From assembly GCA_009779495.1 (NCBI GenBank), contig WRED01000010.1:1-55292 (forward strand): DNA of 55,292 bases, written 5' to 3'. Below are positions 8,022 through 15,766 of the stretch, piece by piece (the first letter of the stretch is position 1; every line of letters starts with the position of its first letter). The DNA is from Oscillospiraceae bacterium (GTDB lineage: Bacteria; Bacillota; Clostridia; Oscillospirales; Acutalibacteraceae). The translations under genes and the position numbers were made by a program. The notes under the pieces were generated by a model. It was not told the DNA's origin. It searched no databases and saw only the letters and a list, made by a program, of their open reading frames with translations.

Positions 8022-9347
8022 ATGCCCCCGTTCAGCGTCAAAACCTCCGGCGTGAAGAAAAATCTCCGCGCCGGAGTATCTGCGCCCCGCAACAAGAATA
8101 CAGCCGGCTTGGAGACTGTACGCATTCCGGCGCCGCGTTTTGTGCGTATCCCCATGAAAATGCACATCGGTGAGCCTTGTTCGCCCGCCGTGCAGGTTGG
8201 CGACTCCGTAACGGTCGGACAGACGGTGGGCAGCTGCGGGGCGGAACTCTGCGTGCCGATTCACGCGTCGATATCGGGCAGAGTCACGGAGGTCGGCAAC
8301 ATAGAAATGCCAGACGGCAGCATCTGTACCGCCGTCACGATCGAGTCGGACGGCCAAACGCGTCCTTTCGGCGGGACCGCTCCTCCCGCACCCGGCACCC
8401 GTGAGGACTTCATCAAGGCCGTGCGGAGGTCGGGACTTGTGGGACTTGGCGGAGCGGGGTTCCCGACTTACGCGAAGCTTGAGATTCCCGCAGGAAAAAT
8501 CGACACGCTTATTGTCAACGCTGTTGAATGCGAGCCGTACATAACCGTTGACTGCCGCGCATGTATAGAAAATCCCGGAGACGTGCTGGAGGGAATCGCC
8601 CTCGTCAGAGACTTTCTGAAAATCAAAAACGCCGTAATCGCCATCGAGGACAATAAGCCCGGGGCGATTCGTTCGTTGGCCGCCGAAGTACAAAGCAAAG
8701 GCGCGGACGGCGTCAGTCTTATTACCTTGAAATCCCGTTATCCGCAGGGCGCGGAGAAAATCCTCGTCAGATCGGCGGCGGGACGCAGACTCGCGCCCGG
8801 GCAGCTCCCTTTGGACGTCGGTTGTCTCGTCATCAACGTTTCGACAGTCGCTTTTATCGCCCGGTACATGCGCACGGGACGGCCGCTTGTAAGCCGCACG
8901 GTTACAGTCAGCGGCCCCGCCATACGCGAGCCGAAAAACGTCCGCGTGCCCGTCGGCATCAGCATAAGCGACGTGATTGATTTCTGCGGCGGCTTTTCCG
9001 CTGAACCTTACAAGATCATTACGGGCGGTCCTATGACGGGACTCGCCGTTATAAGCGCCGATCTGCCCGTGCTTAAGCAAAACAGCGCCATCATCGCCTT
9101 GCCGGAGCCGAAAAAAATCATACCTGAATCGGCCTGTATCCGTTGCGGGCGGTGCGTCAGGGCTTGTCCGCTCAAGCTGCGCCCGACGGTTATCGAGTCC
9201 CTCACGAAAACGGGAGACGCCGCCGCGCTGGAGAGGTCGGGTGCCGCGATATGCATGGAATGCGCTTGCTGCGCGTATGTCTGCCCGGCTGGAAAACCGC
9301 TGGTTCAGACGATGCGGCTTGCGAAACGTATGCTTAGTGAGAGTTAG
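8022..9347 (+). CDS. rnfC: Rnf complex subunit RnfC (NADH-binding, 4Fe-4S)
   Basis: This 441-residue protein is the peripheral subunit of the ferredoxin:NAD+ oxidoreductase (Rnf), which passes electrons to NAD+ while the membrane part pumps Na+ or H+. It has the usual N-terminal barrel-sandwich region, the flavin/NADH-binding core with GLVGLGGAGFPTYAK and NAVECEPYI, an SLBB-like part, and two 4Fe-4S clusters near the end: CIRCGRCVRACP (372-383) and CMECACCAYVCP (411-422, with a slightly unusual extra Cys). It starts at ATG 8022 after AAAAGGAG. Its stop codon TAG lies inside the terminal repeat of a foldback element, so the last codons may have been reshaped by that insertion. Confidence 0.95.
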   Translation: MPPFSVKTSGVKKNLRAGVSAPRNKNTAGLETVRIPAPRFVRIPMKMHIGEPCSPAVQVGDSVTVGQTVGSCGAELCVPIHASISGRVTEVGNIEMPDGSICTAVTIESDGQTRPFGGTAPPAPGTREDFIKAVRRSGLVGLGGAGFPTYAKLEIPAGKIDTLIVNAVECEPYITVDCRACIENPGDVLEGIALVRDFLKIKNAVIAIEDNKPGAIRSLAAEVQSKGADGVSLITLKSRYPQGAEKILVRSAAGRRLAPGQLPLDVGCLVINVSTVAFIARYMRTGRPLVSRTVTVSGPAIREPKNVRVPVGISISDVIDFCGGFSAEPYKIITGGPMTGLAVISADLPVLKQNSAIIALPEPKKIIPESACIRCGRCVRACPLKLRPTVIESLTKTGDAAALERSGAAICMECACCAYVCPAGKPLVQTMRLAKRMLSES

Positions 9348-9558
9348 CGCCTGCCGACACGAGATTAAATGCCCAGATTTTGAGCGAATTTCGTGTCAGA
9401 CAAGAAAAATTTTTGATGGAATCCTGTCGGATTGTGAGAATGGGTTACAAAATGCTCCAGTGGAGCATTTTTCCCAGACCGCCTTAGCGGTTATTACGCA
9501 GTATGGCGCGAAATTCGCCAAAAGATGGGCGTTTACATCTCGTGTCGACAGGCTCTAA
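9344..9558. mobile_element. Foldback (MITE-like) element between rnfC and rnfD
   Basis: The ends are long imperfect inverted repeats: TTAGCGCCTGCCGACACGAG (9344-9363) matches the reverse complement of 9539-9558 at 18 of 20 positions, and the similarity continues inward (GCGAATTTCG on the left against CGAAATTCGC on the right). The element is about 215 bases, has no ORF and splits an operon whose other junctions overlap. The left repeat contains the stop codon of rnfC. This is the structure of a non-autonomous foldback element; no transposase for it is in the window. Confidence 0.7.
9449..9472 (+). terminator. Terminator-like hairpin at the centre of the foldback element
   Basis: AATGCTCC and GGAGCATT form a perfect 8-pair stem with a 3-base loop AGT, followed by TTT and preceded by AAA. 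In the direction of rnf transcription this resembles a short intrinsic terminator and could lower expression of rnfD and the genes after it relative to capA and rnfC. Confidence 0.5.
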
Positions 9559-9579
9559 GTAAGAGAGGACTGTATAAAC

Positions 9580-10572
9580 ATGACCTCCGAAAAATTGCTG
9601 ACCGCCGGCGCTTCCCCGCATATTCGGTCCGGCAGCACGACAAGGCGCATCATGCTTGACGTGATCATCGCCCTCGCGCCCTCGCTCGCGGCGGCCGCCG
9701 TGATCTTCGGGCCGCGAACCCTGGCTGTGGCCGCCGTCACCGTGGGGACCTGCGTGCTGGCGGAATACCTGTCGCGCAGGGTTATGAAACGCGACAACAC
9801 CGTCGGCGATTTAAGCGCGGCTGTCACGGGGCTGATTCTGGCCTTTAACCTGCCGTCAACGATCCCGCTGTGGATGGCCGCGTTCGGATCCGTCGCCGCC
9901 GTGGTCGTCGTAAAGCAGATGTTCGGCGGCATCGGGCAGAACTTCGTCAACCCCGCTTTAACCGCAAGGATCATCCTCATGGTTTCTTTCCCCGCAGCCA
10001 TGACCGCTTCGTGGCCGGGCGCCTTTATGTGGAGAAGCTCCGCCGACGCCGTCACCTCGGCCACCCCCCTTGCCCTGATGAAAGACGGCGGCGAACTGCC
10101 GTCGCTGCTCAATATGCTGTTCGCGAAGTCCGGCTCGCTCGGCGAGGTCTGCGCTTTCACTCTGATTTTGGGCGGCGTGTATCTTGTCATACGCAGGGTC
10201 ATTTCCCCCGTCATACCGCTGTGCTTCATCGGAACGGTGGCCGCCGCAATGTTTCTTTACGGACTGGCCTCGCGTGACGATGCTTTCACGTTTATGATCT
10301 ATGAGCTACTCGGCGGCGGGCTGATGCTCGGCGCGGTATTCATGGCGACCGACTACGCCACCTCGCCCGTCAATACTGCGGGACGCATCGTTTTCGCCGT
10401 GGGCTGCGGGCTTTTGACTTTCGTCATACGCATATTCGGCGGCATGACAGAGGGCGTTTCATTCGCTATATTGATCATGAATATTCTTGTTCCTCATATT
10501 GAACGCTTGACCGCGCCCAAGCCTTTCGGTTACATAAACGAAAAAAAGCAAAAGGAGGCGTCTAAAGCATGA
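9580..10572 (+). CDS. rnfD: Rnf complex subunit RnfD (membrane, covalent FMN)
   Basis: This 330-residue integral membrane subunit of the Rnf ion pump belongs to the NqrB/RnfD family. About eight to ten hydrophobic segments are visible, with the conserved SPHIRSG start, GGIGQNFVNPALTAR and the VTSATPLA motif where the Thr carries FMN by a phosphoester bond. It forms the ion channel core together with RnfA and RnfE. The start at ATG 9580 has GAGAGGA upstream. Its stop overlaps the rnfG start (ATGA), which shows translational coupling, whereas the gap to rnfC is filled by an inserted element. Confidence 0.95.
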   Translation: MTSEKLLTAGASPHIRSGSTTRRIMLDVIIALAPSLAAAAVIFGPRTLAVAAVTVGTCVLAEYLSRRVMKRDNTVGDLSAAVTGLILAFNLPSTIPLWMAAFGSVAAVVVVKQMFGGIGQNFVNPALTARIILMVSFPAAMTASWPGAFMWRSSADAVTSATPLALMKDGGELPSLLNMLFAKSGSLGEVCAFTLILGGVYLVIRRVISPVIPLCFIGTVAAAMFLYGLASRDDAFTFMIYELLGGGLMLGAVFMATDYATSPVNTAGRIVFAVGCGLLTFVIRIFGGMTEGVSFAILIMNILVPHIERLTAPKPFGYINEKKQKEASKA

Positions 10573-11138
10573 AAACCGTGAAAGAGATATTGCTTCCGGC
10601 CGTCATCCTGTTCGCCATATGCCTTGTAGCGACGACGCTGCTCGCGCTTACGAATCAGGTCACTGCCCCGGTCATCGAAAAGCTCGAAAGCAAAACGGCG
10701 GCGGAAGCCCGCGCAAAGGTTTTGCCCGGCGCCGACAGCTTTGACGCGGGTCATACGATCACTTATAACGGCACGGAATACATCTATTATAAGGGCTTTT
10801 ATAAAGACGGCGAACTCGCGGGCTTCACGTTTACGACGTCGGCCGGGGGCTACGGCGGCGACGTTGTGATCATGACCGGCGTGGGCGCGGACGGGGCTGT
10901 GACCGGCGTATCGGCGCTGTCCCAAAGCGAGACTCCGGGACTCGGCGCGAAAGCGGCCGGCAACGGTTTCCTCGGGCGATTCGTCGGCAAGTCGGGCATT
11001 ATCGCCCTGTCGAAAGCCGGAAAGGCCGCCGAAAACGGTGTCGACGCCGTCACCGGCGCGACCATATCGTCAAAAGCCGTCACGGAGGCGATCAATCTCG
11101 CGCTGGTGCTCTATACGGAGGTGCCCGAAAATGGCTGA
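10569..11138 (+). CDS. rnfG: Rnf complex subunit RnfG (covalent FMN)
   Basis: This 189-residue subunit has one N-terminal membrane anchor (LLPAVILFAICLVATTLLAL) and an extracytoplasmic FMN-binding domain. The VTGATISSKAV motif near residue 164 holds the Thr that binds FMN covalently. It relays electrons within the Rnf complex between RnfB/RnfD and the membrane core. The start overlaps rnfD by 4 bases and the end overlaps rnfE by 8 bases. Confidence 0.95.
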   Translation: MKTVKEILLPAVILFAICLVATTLLALTNQVTAPVIEKLESKTAAEARAKVLPGADSFDAGHTITYNGTEYIYYKGFYKDGELAGFTFTTSAGGYGGDVVIMTGVGADGAVTGVSALSQSETPGLGAKAAGNGFLGRFVGKSGIIALSKAGKAAENGVDAVTGATISSKAVTEAINLALVLYTEVPENG

Positions 11139-11898
11139 AAAGAAAACACTTCGGCAGGAATTTGCCAAAGGACTGATCGTTGAAAATCCCGTGCTCCGGC
11201 TGGTGCTGGGCACGTGTCCGACATTGGCCACCTCCACGTCCATGGTCAACGCCATCGGCATGGGCATTTCCGCGTCCATCGTGCTGGTGTGCTCCAACAT
11301 CATGATCTCCCTGCTGCGCAAGGTGATTCCGCCGAAAGTGCGCATCCCGGCGTATATCGTCGTCATCGCCTCTTTCACGACGATCGTACAGCTTTTGGTC
11401 AAGGCCTTTGTGCCTGTGCTGGACAAGGCTTTGGGCGTGTTTTTACCGCTGATCGTCGTGAACTGCATACTGCTTGGCCGGGCGGAGGCTTTCGCGGGAA
11501 AGAATCCTGTCTTAGCTTCCGCGGCGGACGGCTTGGGTATGGGCGCGGGCTTTACCGCCGCGCTTTTGTGCATGGCGACCGTGCGCGAATTCTTCGGCGG
11601 CGGCACGCTTTTTTCCGGCGCGGACAGTCTGTTCGCGCTGTTCGGAGTTACGTCGTTCACAGGGATAGAGGTTTTCTCCAGGCTTCCCCCGTGGCTTAAA
11701 ATCGAGCCGATCCTGATTTTGATCATGGCGCCCGGCGGATTTTTCATGTTTGGCCTGCTCATGGCCTGCGCGAACCGTATCGCGGCCGGGCGCGGCAAGC
11801 CTGCCGCCGGACTGAACGGCTGTGAAGCCTGTCCGATGGCGGCGACCTGTTCGCTTATCGCTTCAAAAGAAAAAACCAACGAGGAAGTGACAGCATGA
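11131..11898 (+). CDS. rnfE: Rnf complex subunit RnfE
   Basis: This 255-residue membrane protein of the RnfA/RnfE/NqrDE family has about six membrane segments. Motifs include NPVLRLVLGTCPTLA and PLIVVNCILLGRAEAFA, which carry the membrane-embedded Cys residues thought to hold a 2Fe-2S cluster together with RnfA. It ends in a Cys-bearing cytoplasmic tail (GCEACPMAATC). The start is ATG 11131 inside the end of rnfG; a longer open frame upstream is only the shadow of rnfG. The stop overlaps the ATG of the small ORF that follows. Confidence 0.95.
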   Translation: MAEKKTLRQEFAKGLIVENPVLRLVLGTCPTLATSTSMVNAIGMGISASIVLVCSNIMISLLRKVIPPKVRIPAYIVVIASFTTIVQLLVKAFVPVLDKALGVFLPLIVVNCILLGRAEAFAGKNPVLASAADGLGMGAGFTAALLCMATVREFFGGGTLFSGADSLFALFGVTSFTGIEVFSRLPPWLKIEPILILIMAPGGFFMFGLLMACANRIAAGRGKPAAGLNGCEACPMAATCSLIASKEKTNEEVTA

Positions 11899-12008
11899 AA
11901 GATTTATTTGCATCCCCTATTTGCACCGACGCGCGTTTCATGCCTGATTACATTACGCCGCACGAATGCGGACGCCGAATAAATTCGGCGGGATGGAGGT
12001 TAGCATGA
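11895..12008 (+). CDS. Small 37-codon ORF bridging rnfE and rnfA
   Basis: ATG 11895 overlaps the rnfE stop (ATGA), and the TGA at 12006-12008 overlaps the rnfA start (ATGA). The ORF thus fits the operon with a 4-base overlap at both ends, and a good ribosome binding site (GAGGAAGTG) stands 8 bases before it. The product starts MKDLFASPICTDARF and ends NSAGWRLA; it is not hydrophobic and I recognise no family. A small hairpin (CCGAAT/ATTCGG) sits near its 3' end. It could be a real small Rnf-associated protein, a coupling peptide, or a spacer; both overlaps favour translation. Confidence 0.5.
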   Translation: MKDLFASPICTDARFMPDYITPHECGRRINSAGWRLA

Positions 12009-12613
12009 AACCATACCTCGCGATCATCATGACGGCTATCTTAACGGAGAACTTTGTACTTTCAAAGTTTTTGGGCATATGCCCTTTTTTAGGCGTATCG
12101 AAAAAGCTGAACACGGCTCTGGGCATGTCCGTCGCCGTCACCTTCGTCATGGCGATGGCCACGGCTGTCACCTACCCGATCAACGCGCGGCTGCTGGAGC
12201 CGAACGGCCTTGGCTATCTCCAGATGATCGTGTTCATCCTCGTCATCGCGGCGCTCGTCCAGCTCGTGGAAACCGTATTGAAAAAATACGTCCCGTCGCT
12301 CTACAGCGCCCTCGGCATTTACCTGCCGCTGATTACCACGAACTGCGCCGTTTTGGGCGTCGTGCTGCTGAACGTTGAAAAGGCCGCCGCGGATACGGCG
12401 TTCGGTTTCGGAGCCTCAATGTTCAACTCCGTGGGCGCGGGGCTGGGCTTTATGCTCGCCATGGTGATGTTCTCGGGCGTAAGAGGGAAAATGGAGTCAA
12501 GCGACATTCCGAAATTCATGCGCGGGCTTCCCATCACGCTGGTCGCCGCCGCGCTGGTGTCGCTCTCCTTTTTAGGCTTCGGCGGCATCGCGGAAAATAT
12601 TTTCGGGAATTGA
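12005..12613 (+). CDS. rnfA: Rnf complex subunit RnfA
   Basis: This 202-residue membrane protein is paralogous to RnfE, with six membrane segments. The motifs ENFVLSKFLGICPFLGVS and PLITTNCAVLGVVLLN place two Cys residues in the membrane core, matching the symmetric 2Fe-2S site shared with RnfE. ATG 12005 follows GGAGG at 7 bases; the 13 extra codons open upstream belong to the small ORF region and are not used. Confidence 0.95.
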   Translation: MKPYLAIIMTAILTENFVLSKFLGICPFLGVSKKLNTALGMSVAVTFVMAMATAVTYPINARLLEPNGLGYLQMIVFILVIAALVQLVETVLKKYVPSLYSALGIYLPLITTNCAVLGVVLLNVEKAAADTAFGFGASMFNSVGAGLGFMLAMVMFSGVRGKMESSDIPKFMRGLPITLVAAALVSLSFLGFGGIAENIFGN

Positions 12614-12637
12614 CTATTCGAATTGGGGGGAGCTTCA

Positions 12638-13459
12638 TTGAACGCCATTTTTATCGCGGCCGCCGTCGTTTCCGCTATCGGGCTTTTGGGCGGACTCGGG
12701 CTTGCCGCCGCGTCAAAGGTCATGGCCGTACCGACCGACGAAAAAGCGGATGAAATCAAAGCGTGTCTGCCCGGCGCGAGCTGCGGCGTCTGCGGCTATT
12801 CCGGCTGTGACGATTACGCGTCCGCGCTGTCTAGCGGCGGGACTGATGACACGACGCTCTGCTCCCCTGGCGGCAGGGACGCGGCGGAAGCGATCGCCGG
12901 GGTTCTCGGCGTCGCGCCCGCTGATATCCTGCCAAAGACGGCTGTTGTTTTGTGCCGCGGCAACTCCCAAAACGCCGGGGATAAACTGCGCTATGACGGT
13001 GCCAAAAGCTGCCGTATGGCCGCTGACGTGTTCGGCGGGCCGAAGAAATGCGTGCAAGGCTGCATCGGCTTCGGCGACTGCGCGCGCGCCTGTCCGAATG
13101 AGGCGATCAGGATATGCGAGGGCGTTGCGCGGATCGATCCCGCGAAGTGCGGTGCTTGCAGGCTGTGCGTCGCCGCGTGTCCGAAAAATCTGATCAGCGT
13201 TGTGCCTGCCTCCGGCGCGAAAGCCGTCGTCCTGTGTAAAAGCCGCGAGAAAGGCGCCGTCACGAAAAAGCAGTGTGGGGCCGGATGTACCGGCTGCGGA
13301 ATGTGCGTCAAGGCGTGCGGAGCCGGGGCGGTTTCGATCGGTGGTTTTTGCGCGGAGGTTGACTTTGAAAAATGTACCGGCTGCGGCAAGTGCGCGTCGG
13401 TTTGCCCGGCAGGGAGTATATTTTTAATTAACAAGACATCGAATGGAGGAATAACATGA
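12638..13459 (+). CDS. rnfB: Rnf complex subunit RnfB (ferredoxin-accepting Fe-S subunit)
   Basis: RnfB takes electrons from reduced ferredoxin. One N-terminal membrane helix (residues 3-27) precedes the Fe-S domain with Cys43, Cys49, Cys52 and Cys57 (CLPGASCGVCGYSGC), then several 4Fe-4S ferredoxin motifs: GCIGFGDCARACP, CGACRLCVAACP, CTGCGMCVKACG and CTGCGKCASVCP. The start is taken as TTG 12638, because the strong GGGGGGAG (12625-12632) just upstream is a ribosome binding site; the alternative TTG 12623 would include it in the coding part. The stop overlaps ddh by 4 bases, so ddh is translationally coupled to the Rnf genes. Confidence 0.95.
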   Translation: MNAIFIAAAVVSAIGLLGGLGLAAASKVMAVPTDEKADEIKACLPGASCGVCGYSGCDDYASALSSGGTDDTTLCSPGGRDAAEAIAGVLGVAPADILPKTAVVLCRGNSQNAGDKLRYDGAKSCRMAADVFGGPKKCVQGCIGFGDCARACPNEAIRICEGVARIDPAKCGACRLCVAACPKNLISVVPASGAKAVVLCKSREKGAVTKKQCGAGCTGCGMCVKACGAGAVSIGGFCAEVDFEKCTGCGKCASVCPAGSIFLINKTSNGGIT

Positions 13460-14442
13460 GCATCAAAATCGGAATATACGGCTACGGAAATTTAGGCCGT
13501 GGCGTGGAGTGCTCCGTCAGGCAGAATGCTGACATGGAGCTTTCGGCCATCTTTACCCGGCGCGATCCGGCGTCGATCACGCCGCAAACCGCCGGTCTGA
13601 GCGTCCTGTCCGCTTCAGACGTGACAAGCTTCATCGGCAAGATCGACGTGATGATCCTTTGCGGGGGAAGCGCGACCGATCTTCCGAAGCAAACGCCTGA
13701 GCTGGCCGCGTTTTTTAACGTCGTTGACAGCTTCGACACCCACGCGAAAATCCCGGCGCATTTCGCGAATGTTGACGCGGGGGCAAAAAGCGGCGGCCAT
13801 GTGGCCGTCATCTCCGCCGGGTGGGATCCCGGCCTGTTTTCCCTGAACCGCGCCTACGCGGCCGCCGTCCTGCCGCAGGGAAACGACTACACATTCTGGG
13901 GCAAGGGCGTCAGTCAGGGGCATTCGGACGCGATACGGCGAATCAGCGGCGTGGTTGACGCAAGGCAGTACACCGTGCCTGTGGAAAGCGCGCTCGCGGC
14001 TGTGCGCGGAGGCGAGAATCCCGTGCTTTCCGCGCGGGAGAAAATGACGCGCGAATGCTTCGTCGCCGCGGAGGAGGGCGCTGATCTTGAGCGGATCGAG
14101 CGCGAGATCAAAACCATGCCAAACTACTTTGCGGACTATGACACAACCGTGCGCTTCGTCACACTGGACGAGCTTCTCCGCGACCACGGCGGTATGCCCC
14201 ACGCGGGCGTTTCACTGCGGACAGGCCGCACGGGCATGAGCGGCGAAAACGGGCATGTCATGGAATACAGCCTGAAACTCGACTCCAACCCGGAGTTCAC
14301 CTCGAGCATCCTTACGGCCTGCGCGCGCGCGGCGTTTCGTCTGGCGTGCGCGGGGCAGAGCGGATGCAAAACGATGCTCGACATTCCGCCCGCATACCTG
14401 TCGGCAATGAGCGGCGATGAACTGCGGGCAACCCTATTATGA
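13456..14442 (+). CDS. ddh: meso-Diaminopimelate D-dehydrogenase
   Basis: This 328-residue NADPH-dependent enzyme converts tetrahydrodipicolinate, ammonia and NADPH to meso-diaminopimelate in one step, the short route to lysine and peptidoglycan precursors. It has the N-terminal Rossmann motif GIYGYGNLGRGVE, the CGGSATDLPKQTP loop, the family motif SAGWDPGLFSLNR and the substrate-binding WGKGVSQGHSDA. The length is typical. It shares ATGA with rnfB and has its own ribosome binding site (GGAGGAATAAC). Coupling to the Rnf genes is unusual; the enzyme consumes ammonia and reducing power, which may be why they travel together, but that is inference. Confidence 0.93.
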   Translation: MSIKIGIYGYGNLGRGVECSVRQNADMELSAIFTRRDPASITPQTAGLSVLSASDVTSFIGKIDVMILCGGSATDLPKQTPELAAFFNVVDSFDTHAKIPAHFANVDAGAKSGGHVAVISAGWDPGLFSLNRAYAAAVLPQGNDYTFWGKGVSQGHSDAIRRISGVVDARQYTVPVESALAAVRGGENPVLSAREKMTRECFVAAEEGADLERIEREIKTMPNYFADYDTTVRFVTLDELLRDHGGMPHAGVSLRTGRTGMSGENGHVMEYSLKLDSNPEFTSSILTACARAAFRLACAGQSGCKTMLDIPPAYLSAMSGDELRATLL

Positions 14443-14457
14443 AAGGAAAAACCTATA

Positions 14458-14994
14458 ATGAGTAAAAAACTTCTGCCAATCACCCAAACGGCCATTTTTA
14501 TCGCCCTGCTTATCGTCTCGCAGATGGCGACCGCGCCTTTGGGCAACCAACTCGTGACCGGATCGATCGTCAACATGATCCTTATCGTCTCGGTCATGAC
14601 CTGCGGGCTCGCGTCGGGATTGACCGTCGCGGCCATTTCGAACGTGGCGGCAAAGCTTTTAGGCATCGGCCCGCTGTGGTCGCTGATCCCGTTTATTGCC
14701 GTGGGAAATATGGTTTTGGTGCTGACCTGGCATTTTGTCGGCAATCGGCACATTGGACGCAAATACGTCTCGCATGTCGTCGCCCTGGTTTGCGCGGCCG
14801 CCGCAAAATTTTTGACCCTGTACCTCGGGATCGTAAAAATCGCCGTGCCTTTGCTTCTCGATCTGCCGGAGAAACAGGCGGCTGTGATTTCGGGGATGTT
14901 TTCCGTTACGCAGCTTATCACGGCTTCGATTGGCGGGGCGTTGGCGATCGTTTTGCTGCCGACGCTGTTCAGAGGAATCAGGCGGCAGGAGTGA
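14458..14994 (+). CDS. ECF transporter S component (substrate unknown)
   Basis: This 178-residue membrane protein has five to six hydrophobic segments and the look of an energy-coupling-factor substrate-binding (S) component: an N-terminal TQTAIFIALLIVSQM helix, glycine-rich middle helices and a basic C-terminus. The ATPase and T components are not nearby, which is normal for group II ECF systems that share one energizing module. Substrate cannot be told from sequence. A vitamin such as riboflavin would suit the FMN-rich Rnf complex, but nothing in the sequence shows it. The spacing to ddh is 15 bases, with GAAAGGAAAA as ribosome binding site, so it is the last gene of the operon. Confidence 0.75.
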   Translation: MSKKLLPITQTAIFIALLIVSQMATAPLGNQLVTGSIVNMILIVSVMTCGLASGLTVAAISNVAAKLLGIGPLWSLIPFIAVGNMVLVLTWHFVGNRHIGRKYVSHVVALVCAAAAKFLTLYLGIVKIAVPLLLDLPEKQAAVISGMFSVTQLITASIGGALAIVLLPTLFRGIRRQE

Positions 14995-15032
14995 TTGGGC
15001 ATAGTGCGCTTCAGTAACCACTGATCCATTTT

Positions 15033-15069
15033 AAAAGCCGGTTTCTCTTTTGCGGAAACCGGCTTTTTT
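15033..15069 (+). terminator. Bidirectional intrinsic terminator of the rnf operon
   Basis: AAGCCGGTTTC and GAAACCGGCTT form a perfect 11-pair stem followed by TTTTT; the upstream AAAA serves as the T run on the other strand. It ends the plus-strand operon and the minus-strand phoU transcript, which converge here. A 12-base piece GTAACCACTGAT (15014-15025), matching the end of the foldback element at 19141-19300, stands just before it. Confidence 0.9.
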
Positions 15070-15084
15070 GTATTCTCTTTGTTG

Positions 15085-15744
15085 TCAAAAGATCTGAGTG
15101 TTTTTATGCTCGCCCGTTTGCGAAAAACGAACCCACTCGCAGATATTGACCGCATGGTCGGCAATACGTTCAAGATATTTCGCGATAAGCAGATAATCAA
15201 TCGCGTTATCCATGTTTTGCGGCTGGGATTTAAACACGTCGGCGATTTCCTGTTTGATCAGGTTGAAATAATCGTCAACCACGTCGTCCTGCGCCTCTGT
15301 TTTTTTAGCGAGCTCAAGATTAAACGTCACGTAAGCGGTGATCGCGTTTTTCACCATTTCCATTGCGTTGGCCGCCATCTGGGGAATATGGATCGAGTCG
15401 GCAAAGCTGTTTTTGCCGGGCAATCGCATCACCAGCTCTGAAATATCAGAGGCATGGTCGCCGATTCGTTCCATGTCCGTTATGATTTTCAAAGCCGTGG
15501 TGATCTGCCTCAGGTCGGACGCGATCGGCTGTTCACGCGCAATCAGCCACAAACATTTTGACTCAATGTTTTTTTCCATTTCATCAACGACCTGATCGTT
15601 TTCAATGATTTCCTTGCAAAGTCCGATATCGTTTGTCTTAAACGCTCTGATTGAATCATTGATCGCGGTTTCCACAAAGCTGCCCATGCCTATGATTTCG
15701 GCATGAAGCTCTTTCAACTTGTTTTCAAAGTTTATTCTGAGCAT
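15085..15744 (-). CDS. phoU: Phosphate transport regulator PhoU
   Basis: This 219-residue, all-helical cytoplasmic protein has the two PhoU repeats. Each carries the acidic metal-binding motif (ENDQVVDEMEKNIE near residue 48 and DDVVDDYFN near 153) and the second-helix motif (DMERIGDHASDI near 90, YLERIADHAVNI near 192). PhoU damps the PhoR/PhoB response and the Pst pump when phosphate is ample. It is the last gene of the pst run, 22 bases after pstB2, with GGAGAGGA upstream of its ATG. Confidence 0.95.
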   Translation of the reverse strand: MLRINFENKLKELHAEIIGMGSFVETAINDSIRAFKTNDIGLCKEIIENDQVVDEMEKNIESKCLWLIAREQPIASDLRQITTALKIITDMERIGDHASDISELVMRLPGKNSFADSIHIPQMAANAMEMVKNAITAYVTFNLELAKKTEAQDDVVDDYFNLIKQEIADVFKSQPQNMDNAIDYLLIAKYLERIADHAVNICEWVRFSQTGEHKNTQIF

Positions 15745-15766
15745 AATGTCCTCTCCTTATGTCCTT

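Noticed and set aside
8016..9080. 354-codon minus-strand frame opposite rnfC
   Set aside because: It is a shadow of rnfC with no ribosome binding site and a low-complexity basic product.
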